Positions 25,104 through 34,453 of a stretch of 50,036 bases of DNA are shown piece after piece. Each line of letters begins with the position of its first letter. The stretch's first letter is position 1. The stretch spans positions 1 through 50,036 of the forward strand of contig CAVRZY010000142.1 in assembly GCA_963725415.1 (NCBI GenBank), in the 5' to 3' direction. The DNA is from CAVRZY01 sp963725415 (GTDB lineage: Bacteria > Acidobacteriota > Terriglobia > Bryobacterales > Bryobacteraceae). Under the pieces are notes generated by a model that worked only from the letters and a program-made list of their open reading frames with translations, made no database searches and was not told the DNA's origin. Both the position numbers and the translations under genes were made by a program.

Positions 25104-25868
25104 ATGCCCCTCGACATGCCGTGGATCCGCGCGCAATTGCCGGGCCGGGAGATCGTGTGGCTGGAGGTTACCGATTCGACCATGCGGGATGCGGCGCGCC
25201 TGGCTGCGGGCGGCTGTCCGTCCGGAACCGCGGTGGTGGCCGAAGAGCAGCTTGCTGGTCAGGGCCGCCAGGGAAGGAGCTGGCATTCGGAGCGCGACTC
25301 GGGCCTCTACGTCTCAGTGGTTCTACGGCTGCCTCTGCGCGCCGAGGATACTCCGGCGCTGACCCTGGCACTGGGGCTGGCCACCGCGGAAGCCATCGCG
25401 CGAACTGCCGATGTCGCCTGCGACCTGCGCTGGCCCAACGACGTGCTGGTGGCTGGTAAGAAGTGTGCCGGCATCCTGGTGCAGCTCGCGGATTCGGTCT
25501 TCATCGCGGGCATTGGGATCAACGTCAACCACAGCGCGTTTCCCGACGAACTCGCAGCGGCGGCCATGTCGCTGCGGCTGGTGTCGGGGATCACTCAATC
25601 GCGAGAGCATCTGCTGGTCAATCTGGTCCGCGCCGTGGACAGCTTCGCAAGAATGCTAGTTGATGGCGGCAAGGCTCCGGTTCTGCGGGCCTTCGCACGG
25701 GCCTCCAGCTACGCCTGCGGAAAACGTGTCATCGTAGAACAAGGAGACGCTGCCATCCAAGGAACCACGGACGGCCTGGACGCTTCCGGTTTCCTATATC
25801 TTCGCAAGGACGATGGCGAGAGGAGTCTGATTCTGGCCGGTGGAGTAAGGGCCGCGGCTGAGGACTGA
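25104..25868 (+). CDS. birA: Biotin-[acetyl-CoA carboxylase] ligase
   Basis: This 254-residue enzyme makes biotinyl-AMP and attaches biotin to carboxyl carrier protein. The nucleotide-binding GQGRQGRSWHS, LRWPNDVLV, KKCAGIL and IAGIGINVNH motifs are present. There is no N-terminal helix-turn-helix, so it is the monofunctional class and should not repress biotin genes. ATG 25104 follows the nadC stop by two bases. The C-terminal SH3-like domain (GKRVIVEQGDAAIQGTTDGL) is complete. Confidence 0.93.
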   Translation: MPLDMPWIRAQLPGREIVWLEVTDSTMRDAARLAAGGCPSGTAVVAEEQLAGQGRQGRSWHSERDSGLYVSVVLRLPLRAEDTPALTLALGLATAEAIARTADVACDLRWPNDVLVAGKKCAGILVQLADSVFIAGIGINVNHSAFPDELAAAAMSLRLVSGITQSREHLLVNLVRAVDSFARMLVDGGKAPVLRAFARASSYACGKRVIVEQGDAAIQGTTDGLDASGFLYLRKDDGERSLILAGGVRAAAED

Positions 25869-25878
25869 AGGCTTTTCT

Positions 25879-26648
25879 ATGCTGCTTGCACTCGACGTTG
25901 GCAACACCAACATCACCATCGGAACATTCGAGACGACCGGCTCATGGCCCACTGGCGGCTGAGAACCGTGCACGAGCGCACGGTGGATGAGTTCGGCATC
26001 CTGCTGCGGAACCTGTTCACGCTGTTCTCGCTCGATCTGGCGCGCGTGGACGGCATCATCGTGGCCAGCGTCGTTCCGCCGCTCGACTCGACGCTGGCCC
26101 GCATGGCCCGGCGCTACTTCCGCACGGAGGCCATGTTCGTCACGCCGGAAACTGACACCGGTCTGCGGATCTGCTACGACAATCCCCGCGAGGTGGGCGC
26201 CGACCGCATCGTCAACGGCGTGGCGGCCTTCCACAAGTACGGCGGGCCGTGCGTGGTGGTGGACCTCGGTACCGCCATCACCTTTGACGCGGTCTCCGCG
26301 CGCGCCGAATACCTCGGTGGGCTGATCTGCCCCGGCATCGGCATCGCCATCGAGGTGCTGTTTTCGAAGACCGCCCGGTTGCCTTTGGTCGATTTCCGTG
26401 AGCCCGAGCGGCTGATCGGAACCAACACCGTGGGCAGCATGCAAGCCGGCCTGTACTACGGCACCATCGGATTGATTGACGGTATTCTGGACCGACTGGT
26501 GGAAACTCTGGGACCCGACACCCGCACCATCGCCACCGGCGGCCAGGCCGAGCTGATTGTGACCGGCTCGCGCTACCTCAAGGAGGTGGACGAGAACCTG
26601 ACGCTAGAGGGACTGCAACTGATCTGGGAACGGAATCGACCGCGGTGA
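25879..26648 (+). CDS. coaX: Type III pantothenate kinase (single-base frameshift near the N-terminus)
   Basis: CoaX phosphorylates pantothenate at the start of CoA synthesis. The N-terminus MLLALDVGNTNITIGTFE carries the phosphate-binding DVGNTN (6-11). The frame then breaks near 25932. Adding one G restores EDDRLMAHWRLRTVHERTV. The rest has ADRIVNGVAAFHKYG, DLGTAITFD and GGQAEL, all typical. The corrected length is 256 residues, normal for the family. Read literally, the downstream part would start at ATG 25944 and lack the phosphate-binding loop. It follows birA by ten bases. Confidence 0.9.
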
Positions 26649-27337
26649 GTGAAGCCGAAGACTGGACCCACAATTACTTCAACTACTTCACCGAGATCGA
26701 GGAGCATTTTCAAAAGGCGCGCGGGACGGGCCTGTTCCTGCTCTCGACGCTGGATTGGGCTTTGATCGAGAGCTGGAAGAACAGCGGCGTGCCGCTGGAG
26801 GCGGTGCTGCGCGGCATCGATGTGGCGTTCGAGAAATGGCGCAGCCGCAAGTCCAAAATCCGGATGGTCAACTCGCTGGCCTACTGCACCCAGGCGGTGC
26901 TGACGGAAGCGCAAGCGATGGCCGGCCTGGCGCCGCCTTCGACGGCGCGACCCGCCGCACCGCCGTTCGGGCTGGAGGAGCTACGCTGCCACCTGACGCT
27001 CAACGCCTCCGAGCTTCGCAAGCGCAGTGAGCTGGTCTTTCAGGAAATCGCCGCGGCGCTGGACCGGCTGACCGCCGAGGTCGAGTCACACTACCAGAAT
27101 CTGGAAGAGCTGGAGCGGCACCTGGCGGCACTGGAAGACCGGATGATTGCCACCAGCCGCACGCTGGCCACCGAAGAAGACCTCGTGGCCGCGCGCCGCG
27201 AACTGGATTTTCAGCTCCGCCCCTACCGCGGCAAGATGACCGCCGAGCAACTCGCGACGCTGGAACGCCAGTTTCTCGACCGGCGCCTGCTGGAGTCGGC
27301 CGGCCTGCCGCGGCTGAGCTTGTTTTACATGCGCTGA
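26645..27337 (+). CDS. Conserved-looking coiled-coil protein of unknown function
   Basis: The 230-residue product begins at a GTG overlapping the coaX stop (GTGA). It opens DWTHNYFNYFTEIEEHFQKA and has GTGLFLLSTLDWALIESW. Its second half is a long charged coiled coil (about residues 115-205) ending in LRPYRGKMTAEQLATLERQF. No signal peptide or known catalytic motif is seen. Tight coupling to coaX and the cofactor genes suggests a housekeeping role, possibly in cell-cycle or nucleic-acid processes, but nothing decides this. Confidence 0.7.
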   Translation: MSEAEDWTHNYFNYFTEIEEHFQKARGTGLFLLSTLDWALIESWKNSGVPLEAVLRGIDVAFEKWRSRKSKIRMVNSLAYCTQAVLTEAQAMAGLAPPSTARPAAPPFGLEELRCHLTLNASELRKRSELVFQEIAAALDRLTAEVESHYQNLEELERHLAALEDRMIATSRTLATEEDLVAARRELDFQLRPYRGKMTAEQLATLERQFLDRRLLESAGLPRLSLFYMR

Positions 27338-27341
27338 GTGA

Positions 27342-27491
27342 TCACTGGGCAGCGCGTCCCGGTGGCGACACCCCGAGGTCCTTCCAGATCTTCGCTGCCA
27401 GCACGTGCTGAATCTCGGTGTGCCTGAGCCCTTCCCGGAATAACAGGCAACCGCTCTGGTGTAGGTGGCGAAGCAACTCTCGCCGTTTCAT
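27342..27491 (-). pseudogene. hicA: HicA toxin with internal deletion
   Basis: This 49-codon gene begins MKRRELLRHLHQSGCLLFREG, the start of HicA mRNA interferases, and ends with the HicA-like HVLAAKIWKDLGVSPP. About 20-25 central residues are missing between REGLRH and TEIQ, including the segment that carries the catalytic His of the family. The loss could have arisen between two similar RH-coding sequences. It overlaps hicB by one base (TGATG). The toxin is probably inactive. Confidence 0.65.
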
Positions 27492-27712
27492 CAGACCTGG
27501 ACTGTGATGGGTTCCCGCAAGACGTCCTTGCCGGCGGCTCCCCTCTCTGCCAGTTCACGGTTCGCCGATAGCACCAGCTCGATGGCCTCCCGGAGGTTCT
27601 CCCGGGCCTCCTCCAGTGTCCTGCCCTGGGTGTTCGCCCCGGGCAGCTCCTCCGCGTAGGCGATGTACCAGTCGCCGGCTTTCTCAAAGACCGCGGTGAA
27701 TATCTTCTCCAT
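27491..27712 (-). CDS. hicB: HicB-family antitoxin
   Basis: This 73-residue protein has the HicB partial RNase-H fold sequence: FTAVFEKAGDWYIAYAEELPG, then NTQGRTLEEARENLREAIEL. It would neutralise HicA. No C-terminal DNA-binding domain is present, which is common in short HicB proteins. It comes first in the operon, before the deleted hicA. A fragment of a second copy lies at 31283-31397. Confidence 0.85.
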   Translation of the reverse strand: MEKIFTAVFEKAGDWYIAYAEELPGANTQGRTLEEARENLREAIELVLSANRELAERGAAGKDVLREPITVQV

Positions 27713-27896
27713 CAGCCCACCTGTACGCCACTTTCCACTATGAGGCAGCCGCGAAATCTTCTTTGGTCAGGGCAGGCCGGGGCTGGTAGTCACCGGCCAC
27801 CCGGGATGCCGGCCGGCTCCGGAAAGCCCGCAAGCAGCGGCGTTCCGCTGATCCGCGCCGAGCCCGGCGCTTACCCGCTCCGCTGGGCTATTTCAC

Positions 27897-27910
27897 TGTC
27901 TGAATCGCAG
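27897..27910 (-). mobile_element. Solo terminus of the miniature transposon family
   Basis: TGTCTGAATCGCAG matches one end of the elements at 8702-8928 and 47261-47383. No partner end or target duplication is seen, so it is a remnant. The surrounding 27713-27950 shows no gene. Confidence 0.6.
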
Positions 27911-27950
27911 TGTGATCCCAGTTCCAGGCGAGGAACGGGCATCTGAAGGC

Positions 27951-29576
27951 TCATCTCCACTTTCGCTCGATGCCCACCACCTGCGGAGCCGCCGGCCCCA
28001 CTCGCACGTACACCGTGACCACTTTCGCCAGCTCGCCTTGCGCCCGGATGGTGGCGGCATAGTAGCCGTCCGCTCCCGCCCTTACTGCCTCCCGCGGCAG
28101 GCGAAACGTCGCTGCGCCGTCGATCGGGCTCGACCGCTCCGTTTCGTTGTCGAACCGCGCCCACGCAACCTGGTATTGCCGCCGTCCAACGTAGCCGAGC
28201 CTCACCGCCAGGTCGTCGAACTTTAGCTCTCCGTCCTCGATCCGGAATTGGTCCAGCGCCAGCACCTTGGTGAAGTACACCCGGCCGATCTTGTCGCGCC
28301 GCTCCACCAGCCGCGCGGTGACGTAATCCACTGCGCGCGGGGCCGAATACTGACCCGTCTCGACCAGGGCCCGAATGTCCTCGTCGCGGAACGCCGTCAC
28401 GATCTTCGCGGCCCAGTATTCGTCATCCGGGAGCCCATAGAGGAACGCCGGGTTGGGATAGTTGGGCTTCCATTTCTCGGGGTTGAACGCCCTCGACTCG
28501 AGACGCCCCACCGCCTTCCTACCGCCGTAGCCGGCGCTCTCCCAGGGCCGCACGTCGAGCCCGAAGAGAAACATCCGCTCCAGCACCTGGCGGCCCTTGG
28601 GAATGATGTACTCGTTGCCGAAGCGCGCGTTCTTGGCCGTGTCGCTGTCGCTGCCGAGGATCGCGCCGAAGTCGATCAGGTAGTGCCGGACGAAACGGAT
28701 GCCGTTTTCCTCGGCCACTGCGTCCGCCGAATTGCCGCCCTTGGCGTCGGTGTGGTTCAGCCAAGCGCAGAACACGCGCAGCCCTCTCAGATCGCGCCGG
28801 TGCTCGTGCGGGACGGTGTCATTCGGATCGTCGCTGCGCGTCCCCTCGTAGCGGAACTTCCCGACGTACTTGCCGGGAACCGACAGACTGGCCAGCATCC
28901 GGTAGGCTCCATCCTTCCCGCGCGGGCAGTTTAGCAAAATATCGTCCAGGTCGCGCCCAAGCATCGCGCGCGTCTTGCCCCCCAGCCCCTCGATCCGCGC
29001 CTTCGGTGACACCTTGAGGTCCGCACGTTTCAGATGGGTCAGGTAGTTCTGCGGCGTGTTGTAGCCGATGGCGTAAAAGAACCGCGCCCCGATCACGTCG
29101 GCCGCCGTGGCCATCTCCGGGTTCGTCATCGGATCCGGTTTGATGAAGTAGAGCCGCCCCTTGGCGTCAATCATGCGGAAGCCCGGCGTGATGCCCTCGG
29201 TCTTGGCGCCCACCACGGTGAACGGCGCCACGGGAGACAGATCGGCGCCCGGCCCGCGCATCAACTCCTCCCGCGTCATCCGGCGGATGCCGTGCCGGTT
29301 GGTGAACCACTCGTTGTCGGGCACTTCGCCAAGCGTGTTGATGGCGCGCGCCGGCACTTCCGGCCGCGGCTTCTGTCGGACGGACTGCGCCAGGAAGTCG
29401 TACAGCAGACTCGCCTCCCACTCGGGGAGATCCTTCACCGGAATCGGTCTTGGCAGCGCGTGAATCGGGTCGTCGGGATAGAATTTGCGCGCCTGGGCCG
29501 TGTCCGCGACGAACACCCCGAGGGCTAGAACAAGTTGTGGAATAAGCCCCGGAAGGGCCCGCTGAACTTGTACCAT
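27951..29576 (-). CDS. Secreted protein with protein-kinase-like catalytic motifs
   Basis: The 541-residue product starts MVQVQRALPGLIPQLVLALG, a signal peptide ending near DTAQA. It carries, in kinase order, a glycine-rich strand (GAKTEGITPG), RLYFIK with Lys146, an acidic helix (Glu154), HTDAKGGN (275-282) that fits HxDxKxxN, and IDFGAI with Asp302-Phe-Gly304. This suggests an ATP-dependent kinase fold acting outside the cytoplasm, comparable in principle to HipA- or Fam20-like kinases. The start overlaps the Omp85 gene by 52 bases. An upstream extension to 29759 lies inside that gene and is rejected. Activity and substrate are unproven. Confidence 0.7.
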   Translation of the reverse strand: MVQVQRALPGLIPQLVLALGVFVADTAQARKFYPDDPIHALPRPIPVKDLPEWEASLLYDFLAQSVRQKPRPEVPARAINTLGEVPDNEWFTNRHGIRRMTREELMRGPGADLSPVAPFTVVGAKTEGITPGFRMIDAKGRLYFIKPDPMTNPEMATAADVIGARFFYAIGYNTPQNYLTHLKRADLKVSPKARIEGLGGKTRAMLGRDLDDILLNCPRGKDGAYRMLASLSVPGKYVGKFRYEGTRSDDPNDTVPHEHRRDLRGLRVFCAWLNHTDAKGGNSADAVAEENGIRFVRHYLIDFGAILGSDSDTAKNARFGNEYIIPKGRQVLERMFLFGLDVRPWESAGYGGRKAVGRLESRAFNPEKWKPNYPNPAFLYGLPDDEYWAAKIVTAFRDEDIRALVETGQYSAPRAVDYVTARLVERRDKIGRVYFTKVLALDQFRIEDGELKFDDLAVRLGYVGRRQYQVAWARFDNETERSSPIDGAATFRLPREAVRAGADGYYAATIRAQGELAKVVTVYVRVGPAAPQVVGIERKWR

Positions 29577-30795
29577 ATCTGAAATCCTTCCCGGCTGAAC
29601 CCGATATCGAGCCGGAACAAGATGGCGTCCCGGCCCTTGAAGCGCAGACCGAAGCCGCCCGAACCCTTCAGACGGGCCAGGCTGAACTGGCCCGGCCGGT
29701 GAAACACCTTGCCCGCGTCGGCAAACACCGCCATGTCGAAGGCGGGAGTCACTTCCCACCGGTACTCGGCGTTCATCACCATCCGGTTGTTGTCGTAATA
29801 TCGGAAATTCCGGTATCCGCGCAAATCGTCCGACCCGCCCAAAGTCGGCTGCATGTAGAACGGCACGAGCGTCGTCTCGTTGGGGAAGCTGAGGTCGGTC
29901 TGCGCGCGCAGCGCAATCACCCGCTTCTCATTCAGCAGCGGGACGTACTGCTCGACATTGGCCTCCAGCCGGCGAAAGGAGTACCGGAACAACTCGTCAT
30001 CGTGGAAGTAGATGTACCGCACCACGTAGTTACCGCCACGGTGGGGATCGGCCGGCCGGTCGCGGAAGTCAACCTGCACGAACGGTCCGACATGACCGTA
30101 GTCGGTCTGCTCGTCAATGCCCGGCGTCTGGCGCGCTGTGTAAGTCTTGTCTGCCGAGGCGTATACGCGCGAGGTTCCCGGACCGACGTTGATGATGGTG
30201 CCTCCGGCCGTCATGCCCATGAACAAGTGGCGGTGCGGCCGCACGCCAAGCCGAAAGTCGAAGGCCAAGTCCTCGCGTCGGAAGTTTGTCCGTCCCGTCT
30301 TGTGGGAGTCCGGACCAGGCCCGTAGTAAGCCGTCTGCGGCGAGTCGGTACGGTAGCCGTAAAAGTCAAGGCTCACCCGGTGCAGGAAGAGCCGCGGAAC
30401 CGACACGAGCACATCCAGCCGGTAGTACTGCTTGAGGGACCCCACCGCCGACAAGCGCAGCCGGACGTTCTCCTTCATCAGCCCGGGCCGGGAATAGGCC
30501 GGGCCGAGACCGAGCCCGAGCCCGTCACCAGTCCCCCGAAGCGCAGCCCCATCCCCGAGTATTTGCCGAACAATCCCCGAAGGAGCCCGTGGTTTTCCAG
30601 CCGCTGGAACGCCGCCGCGACCTTATCGGGCGCCGGTGGTGTCAGCTTGCCCGCCTTCTCCCGCCGCTCGCGCTCGATCTGTTCCCCGCGCGAGAATGGC
30701 TCCGCTGGCTGGCTTTGCGGCGCCGGGGCGCCGCTGCCTGGCCAGGCTGTAAGTGCAAAAACCAGAAAAGCGCACCCAGACACAAACGGCCACAT
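29525..30795 (-). CDS. Omp85/BamA-type outer-membrane barrel protein (single-base frameshift)
   Basis: The product has a signal peptide (MWPFVSGCAFLVFALTAWPG), a charged periplasmic linker and a bacterial surface-antigen barrel. Barrel features include FGGLVTGSG, PTLGGSDDLRGYRNFRYYDN and MNAEYRWEV, and it ends with FRGLFHNLF. The frame breaks in the C run 30515-30517 (plus strand). One added base restores GSGLGLGPAYSRPGLMKENV and gives 423 residues. No POTRA repeats are obvious, so it is a short Omp85 relative rather than BamA itself. It is encoded with the secreted kinase-like protein and may export or anchor it. Confidence 0.8.
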
Positions 30796-30822
30796 AGTAG
30801 CACGGTCCCACCAAGATAACAA
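30794..30822 (-). promoter_or_regulatory. Possible promoter of the Omp85/kinase-like operon
   Basis: On the minus strand TTGTTA (30822-30817) and TACTAT (30799-30794) are 17 bases apart. The -10 box overlaps the assigned ATG (30795), so if real, translation would begin downstream or leaderless. Treat as tentative. Confidence 0.3.
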
Positions 30823-30844
30823 GGGGTACTTAAGCTTGCCTCTC

Positions 30845-30860
30845 CGATTCAGACAGTGGG
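30845..30860 (+). mobile_element. Solo, slightly truncated terminus of the miniature transposon family
   Basis: CGATTCAGACAGTGGG matches the left end of the 8702 element without its first three bases. No second terminus is nearby. Confidence 0.5.
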
Positions 30861-31282
30861 GGAGGCTCGGGCGGCCGGGTGGAGACAGGGGCGGGGTGAA
30901 TCTCGGAAAAACGGAGCAAGGCAGGGATACTTTCGCCTGGAGTGCCCGTAGTCGAACCGAGGAGTGTCTGCCGCGATCGGGTGGGTGTGCGCGGAGACTT
31001 GCGGGCAGCCGGAGTGGGAATAGATCCCCGTCCCGCCTCGTAAGCGCAGCGGCAGGAAGGCTTACCGCGGCGGGTGTGGAGTTCGTAGACCGAGCCCTTA
31101 GGAGCTGGCGCGGCGGGAGCAGGCCTTCCAACTCCCGTGGGTAGTCGGCCAGCAGCGATTGAAGGGCCCGGCGCAGGCGGCTGGCGCGATCCGTTCGGGC
31201 GGTCAAGGCGGAACTATTTCTTTATGCTATATGTAATAACAACATATTGGGGTCGCACGCCCTGCCACGCCTGGGCCTCTCC
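30861..31282. other. Gene-free stretch, about 420 bases
   Basis: Open frames here have no recognisable product or good ribosome-binding sites. An AT-rich patch occurs at about 31211-31250 (TTTATGCTATATGTAATAAC). I see no tRNA, terminator or complete insertion sequence. Confidence 0.5.
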
Positions 31283-31397
31283 AAGCAACTCTCGCCGTTT
31301 CATCCGACTTGGACTGCGATGGGTTCCCGGAAGAGGTCCTTGCCGGCGGCTTCCCTCTCCGCCAGTTCACGGTTCGCCGATAGCACCAACTCGATCC
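31283..31397 (-). pseudogene. Fragment of a second hicBA module
   Basis: About 113 bases match the hicB 3' end and hicA start at 27472-27586. The frame encodes IELVLSANRELAEREAAGKD to REPIAVQVG, then MKRRELL of HicA. Everything upstream of the last ~32 HicB codons and downstream of seven HicA codons is missing. It marks a rearranged site close to the permease gene's 3' end. Confidence 0.75.
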
Positions 31398-31412
31398 CAC
31401 TATAGCCCCTCT

Positions 31413-32792
<1,380 letters not shown>

Positions 32793-32810
32793 AGACGCGC
32801 CCCCGCCTGG

Positions 32811-33119
32811 CTACTCCGTACGCGGCAGGCCGGATGTGGGACTGAGGAAAGCCATGGTCTTGACGCCGGAGATATCGAAGCGCTTGCGGCAGCGCAGGTT
32901 CTTACAGGCCACTTTGTCGTCGAGCAGGACCATGTAGCTCTGGGCTTTCTGGAAGCGGGCGCGATCGCGCTCGTCGGCGCCGCCGGGGAGGCGGTCTTTC
33001 TTCTTCCGCACCAGCCAGCGCAGCTCGTAGGAGCTGGCGGTGCGGCAGAAGGGGCAGTTGAGGGTCAGAGGCTTGGTGGTTTGCGATTCGGTGTAAAAGG
33101 CGCGTTCGTCCATGGTCAT
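32811..33119 (-). CDS. Small zinc-ribbon-like protein
   Basis: This 102-residue protein has two cysteine pairs, NCPFC near residues 21-25 and CKNLRC near 72-77, which could hold one zinc. Between them is a basic segment (LVRKKKDRLPGG). The ATG overlaps the aminotransferase stop (ATGA), so it is translationally coupled, and the NCS1 permease follows 18 bases later. Function is unknown. Confidence 0.72.
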   Translation of the reverse strand: MTMDERAFYTESQTTKPLTLNCPFCRTASSYELRWLVRKKKDRLPGGADERDRARFQKAQSYMVLLDDKVACKNLRCRKRFDISGVKTMAFLSPTSGLPRTE

Positions 33120-34441
33120 GTACTCGCAGGTTTCGGGTGTGCGAAGCTCGCATCCAGAAGGCGGGCGAACTCGTCCACGTCGGATGTGCTGATGTTCAGT
33201 GGGGGCGAGATGCGGATAGTGTTGCCGTACAGCCCGCCTTTTCCGATCAGCAAGCGGTTTTGGCGGGCGGCCTCCATGAGCTGGAGGGCGGCAGCCGTAG
33301 CAGGCGCCTTGGTGTGGCGGTCCTGGACCAGCTCGAGGGCCTGCATCAGGCCCATGCCGCGCACCTCACCGATGAGGGCGTGCTTCTGCTGCAACTCGAT
33401 CAGCTTTTCGCGCAGGTAGGCGCCCACCTCAGCGGCGTTGGTTAGCAGATTCTGCTGGTCGATGAAATCGATGACGGCTTTGGCGGCGGTGGCGGCGACG
33501 GGGTTGCCTCCGAACGTGGAAATCGTGATGCCCCGCAAGGCATTGGCGACTTCGGGAGTGGCCACGGTGAGGCCGATAGGGGTGCCGTTCCCCAGGCCCT
33601 TGGCGGAAGTGATGACCTCCGGCACGACGCCGTAGTGCTCGATGCCGAACCACTTGCCGCCGGTGCGTCCCCAGGCGGTCTGCACCTCGTCGCAGATCAG
33701 TACGCCGCCGTGGTTGCGGACGATTTCGGCCACGATCTGAAAGTATTCGCGAGGCGGGGTGATGAAGCCGCCCACGCCCTGGATGGGCTCGGCGATGAAA
33801 CCGGCGATGCGGCCCGAGGTGGTAGTGCGGATCAGCTCCTCCAGGTCGTGCGCGCAGCGCACCTCGCAGGCCGGATAGGACAGGCCGAAGGGGCAGCGGT
33901 AGCAGTAGGCGTTGTGGGCGTGGACGATGGAGGGCTGCGAAGCGCCGGCCAGCCGCCAGGTGTCCTGCCCGGTCAGGGTCATGGCGAGCGCCGAGCGCCC
34001 GTGATAGGAGTGGCGCAGGGCGATGATCTGCTCGCTGCCGGTGAAGCAGCGCGCCGCCAGGATGGCGGTCTCGTTGGCTTCCGTGCCTGAGTTGGTGAAG
34101 AAGGATTTGGTGAGCCGGCCCTGGGGCGTCAAACCGGCGATGCGCTTGGCAAGCGCCGCCTGGGGCTCGTTGGCGAGCAGAGTCGAGACGTGCTGGAGCC
34201 GGTCGAGCTGGGCGTGGATCTGGCGGTTCACCTGCTCGTTGCAGTGCCCCACGCTGATGGTGACGATCCCGCCGAAAAAGTCCAGGTACTGGTTGCCGTC
34301 GGCGTCCCAGACGTACTGGTCTTTGGCGTGCGAAACCACCAGGGGCTCTTTGTAGTAGTGAAAGACCGCCGGAAACAGGAACTCCTGGTTGGCCAGGATG
34401 ATCTCTTGTTTGGTCACGGGCGTTCCAATATTATGCCGCAA
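33116..34441 (-). CDS. Class-III aminotransferase (AGXT2 / beta-alanine type)
   Basis: This 441-residue PLP enzyme carries FFTNSGTEANETAIL, RHSYHGRSALAM, the ICDEVQTAWGRTG aspartate region, SAKGLGNGTPIG with the PLP lysine, and STFGGNPVA. The pattern is closest to alanine-glyoxylate (AGXT2) and beta-amino-acid transaminases, which use beta-alanine or 3-aminoisobutyrate from pyrimidine breakdown. A GABA transaminase is the alternative. It lies 12 bases after the APC permease and before the NCS1 permease, linking uptake with deamination. A four-cysteine segment (YCYRCPF...PACEVRC) is unusual and may bind a metal. Confidence 0.88.
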   Translation of the reverse strand: MRHNIGTPVTKQEIILANQEFLFPAVFHYYKEPLVVSHAKDQYVWDADGNQYLDFFGGIVTISVGHCNEQVNRQIHAQLDRLQHVSTLLANEPQAALAKRIAGLTPQGRLTKSFFTNSGTEANETAILAARCFTGSEQIIALRHSYHGRSALAMTLTGQDTWRLAGASQPSIVHAHNAYCYRCPFGLSYPACEVRCAHDLEELIRTTTSGRIAGFIAEPIQGVGGFITPPREYFQIVAEIVRNHGGVLICDEVQTAWGRTGGKWFGIEHYGVVPEVITSAKGLGNGTPIGLTVATPEVANALRGITISTFGGNPVAATAAKAVIDFIDQQNLLTNAAEVGAYLREKLIELQQKHALIGEVRGMGLMQALELVQDRHTKAPATAAALQLMEAARQNRLLIGKGGLYGNTIRISPPLNISTSDVDEFARLLDASFAHPKPAST

Positions 34442-34453
34442 TTGGGGGAGCGG

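Noticed and set aside
27713..27890. Short minus-strand frame ending near 27740 as a lost gene
   Set aside because: It has no start with a ribosome-binding site and no recognisable domain.
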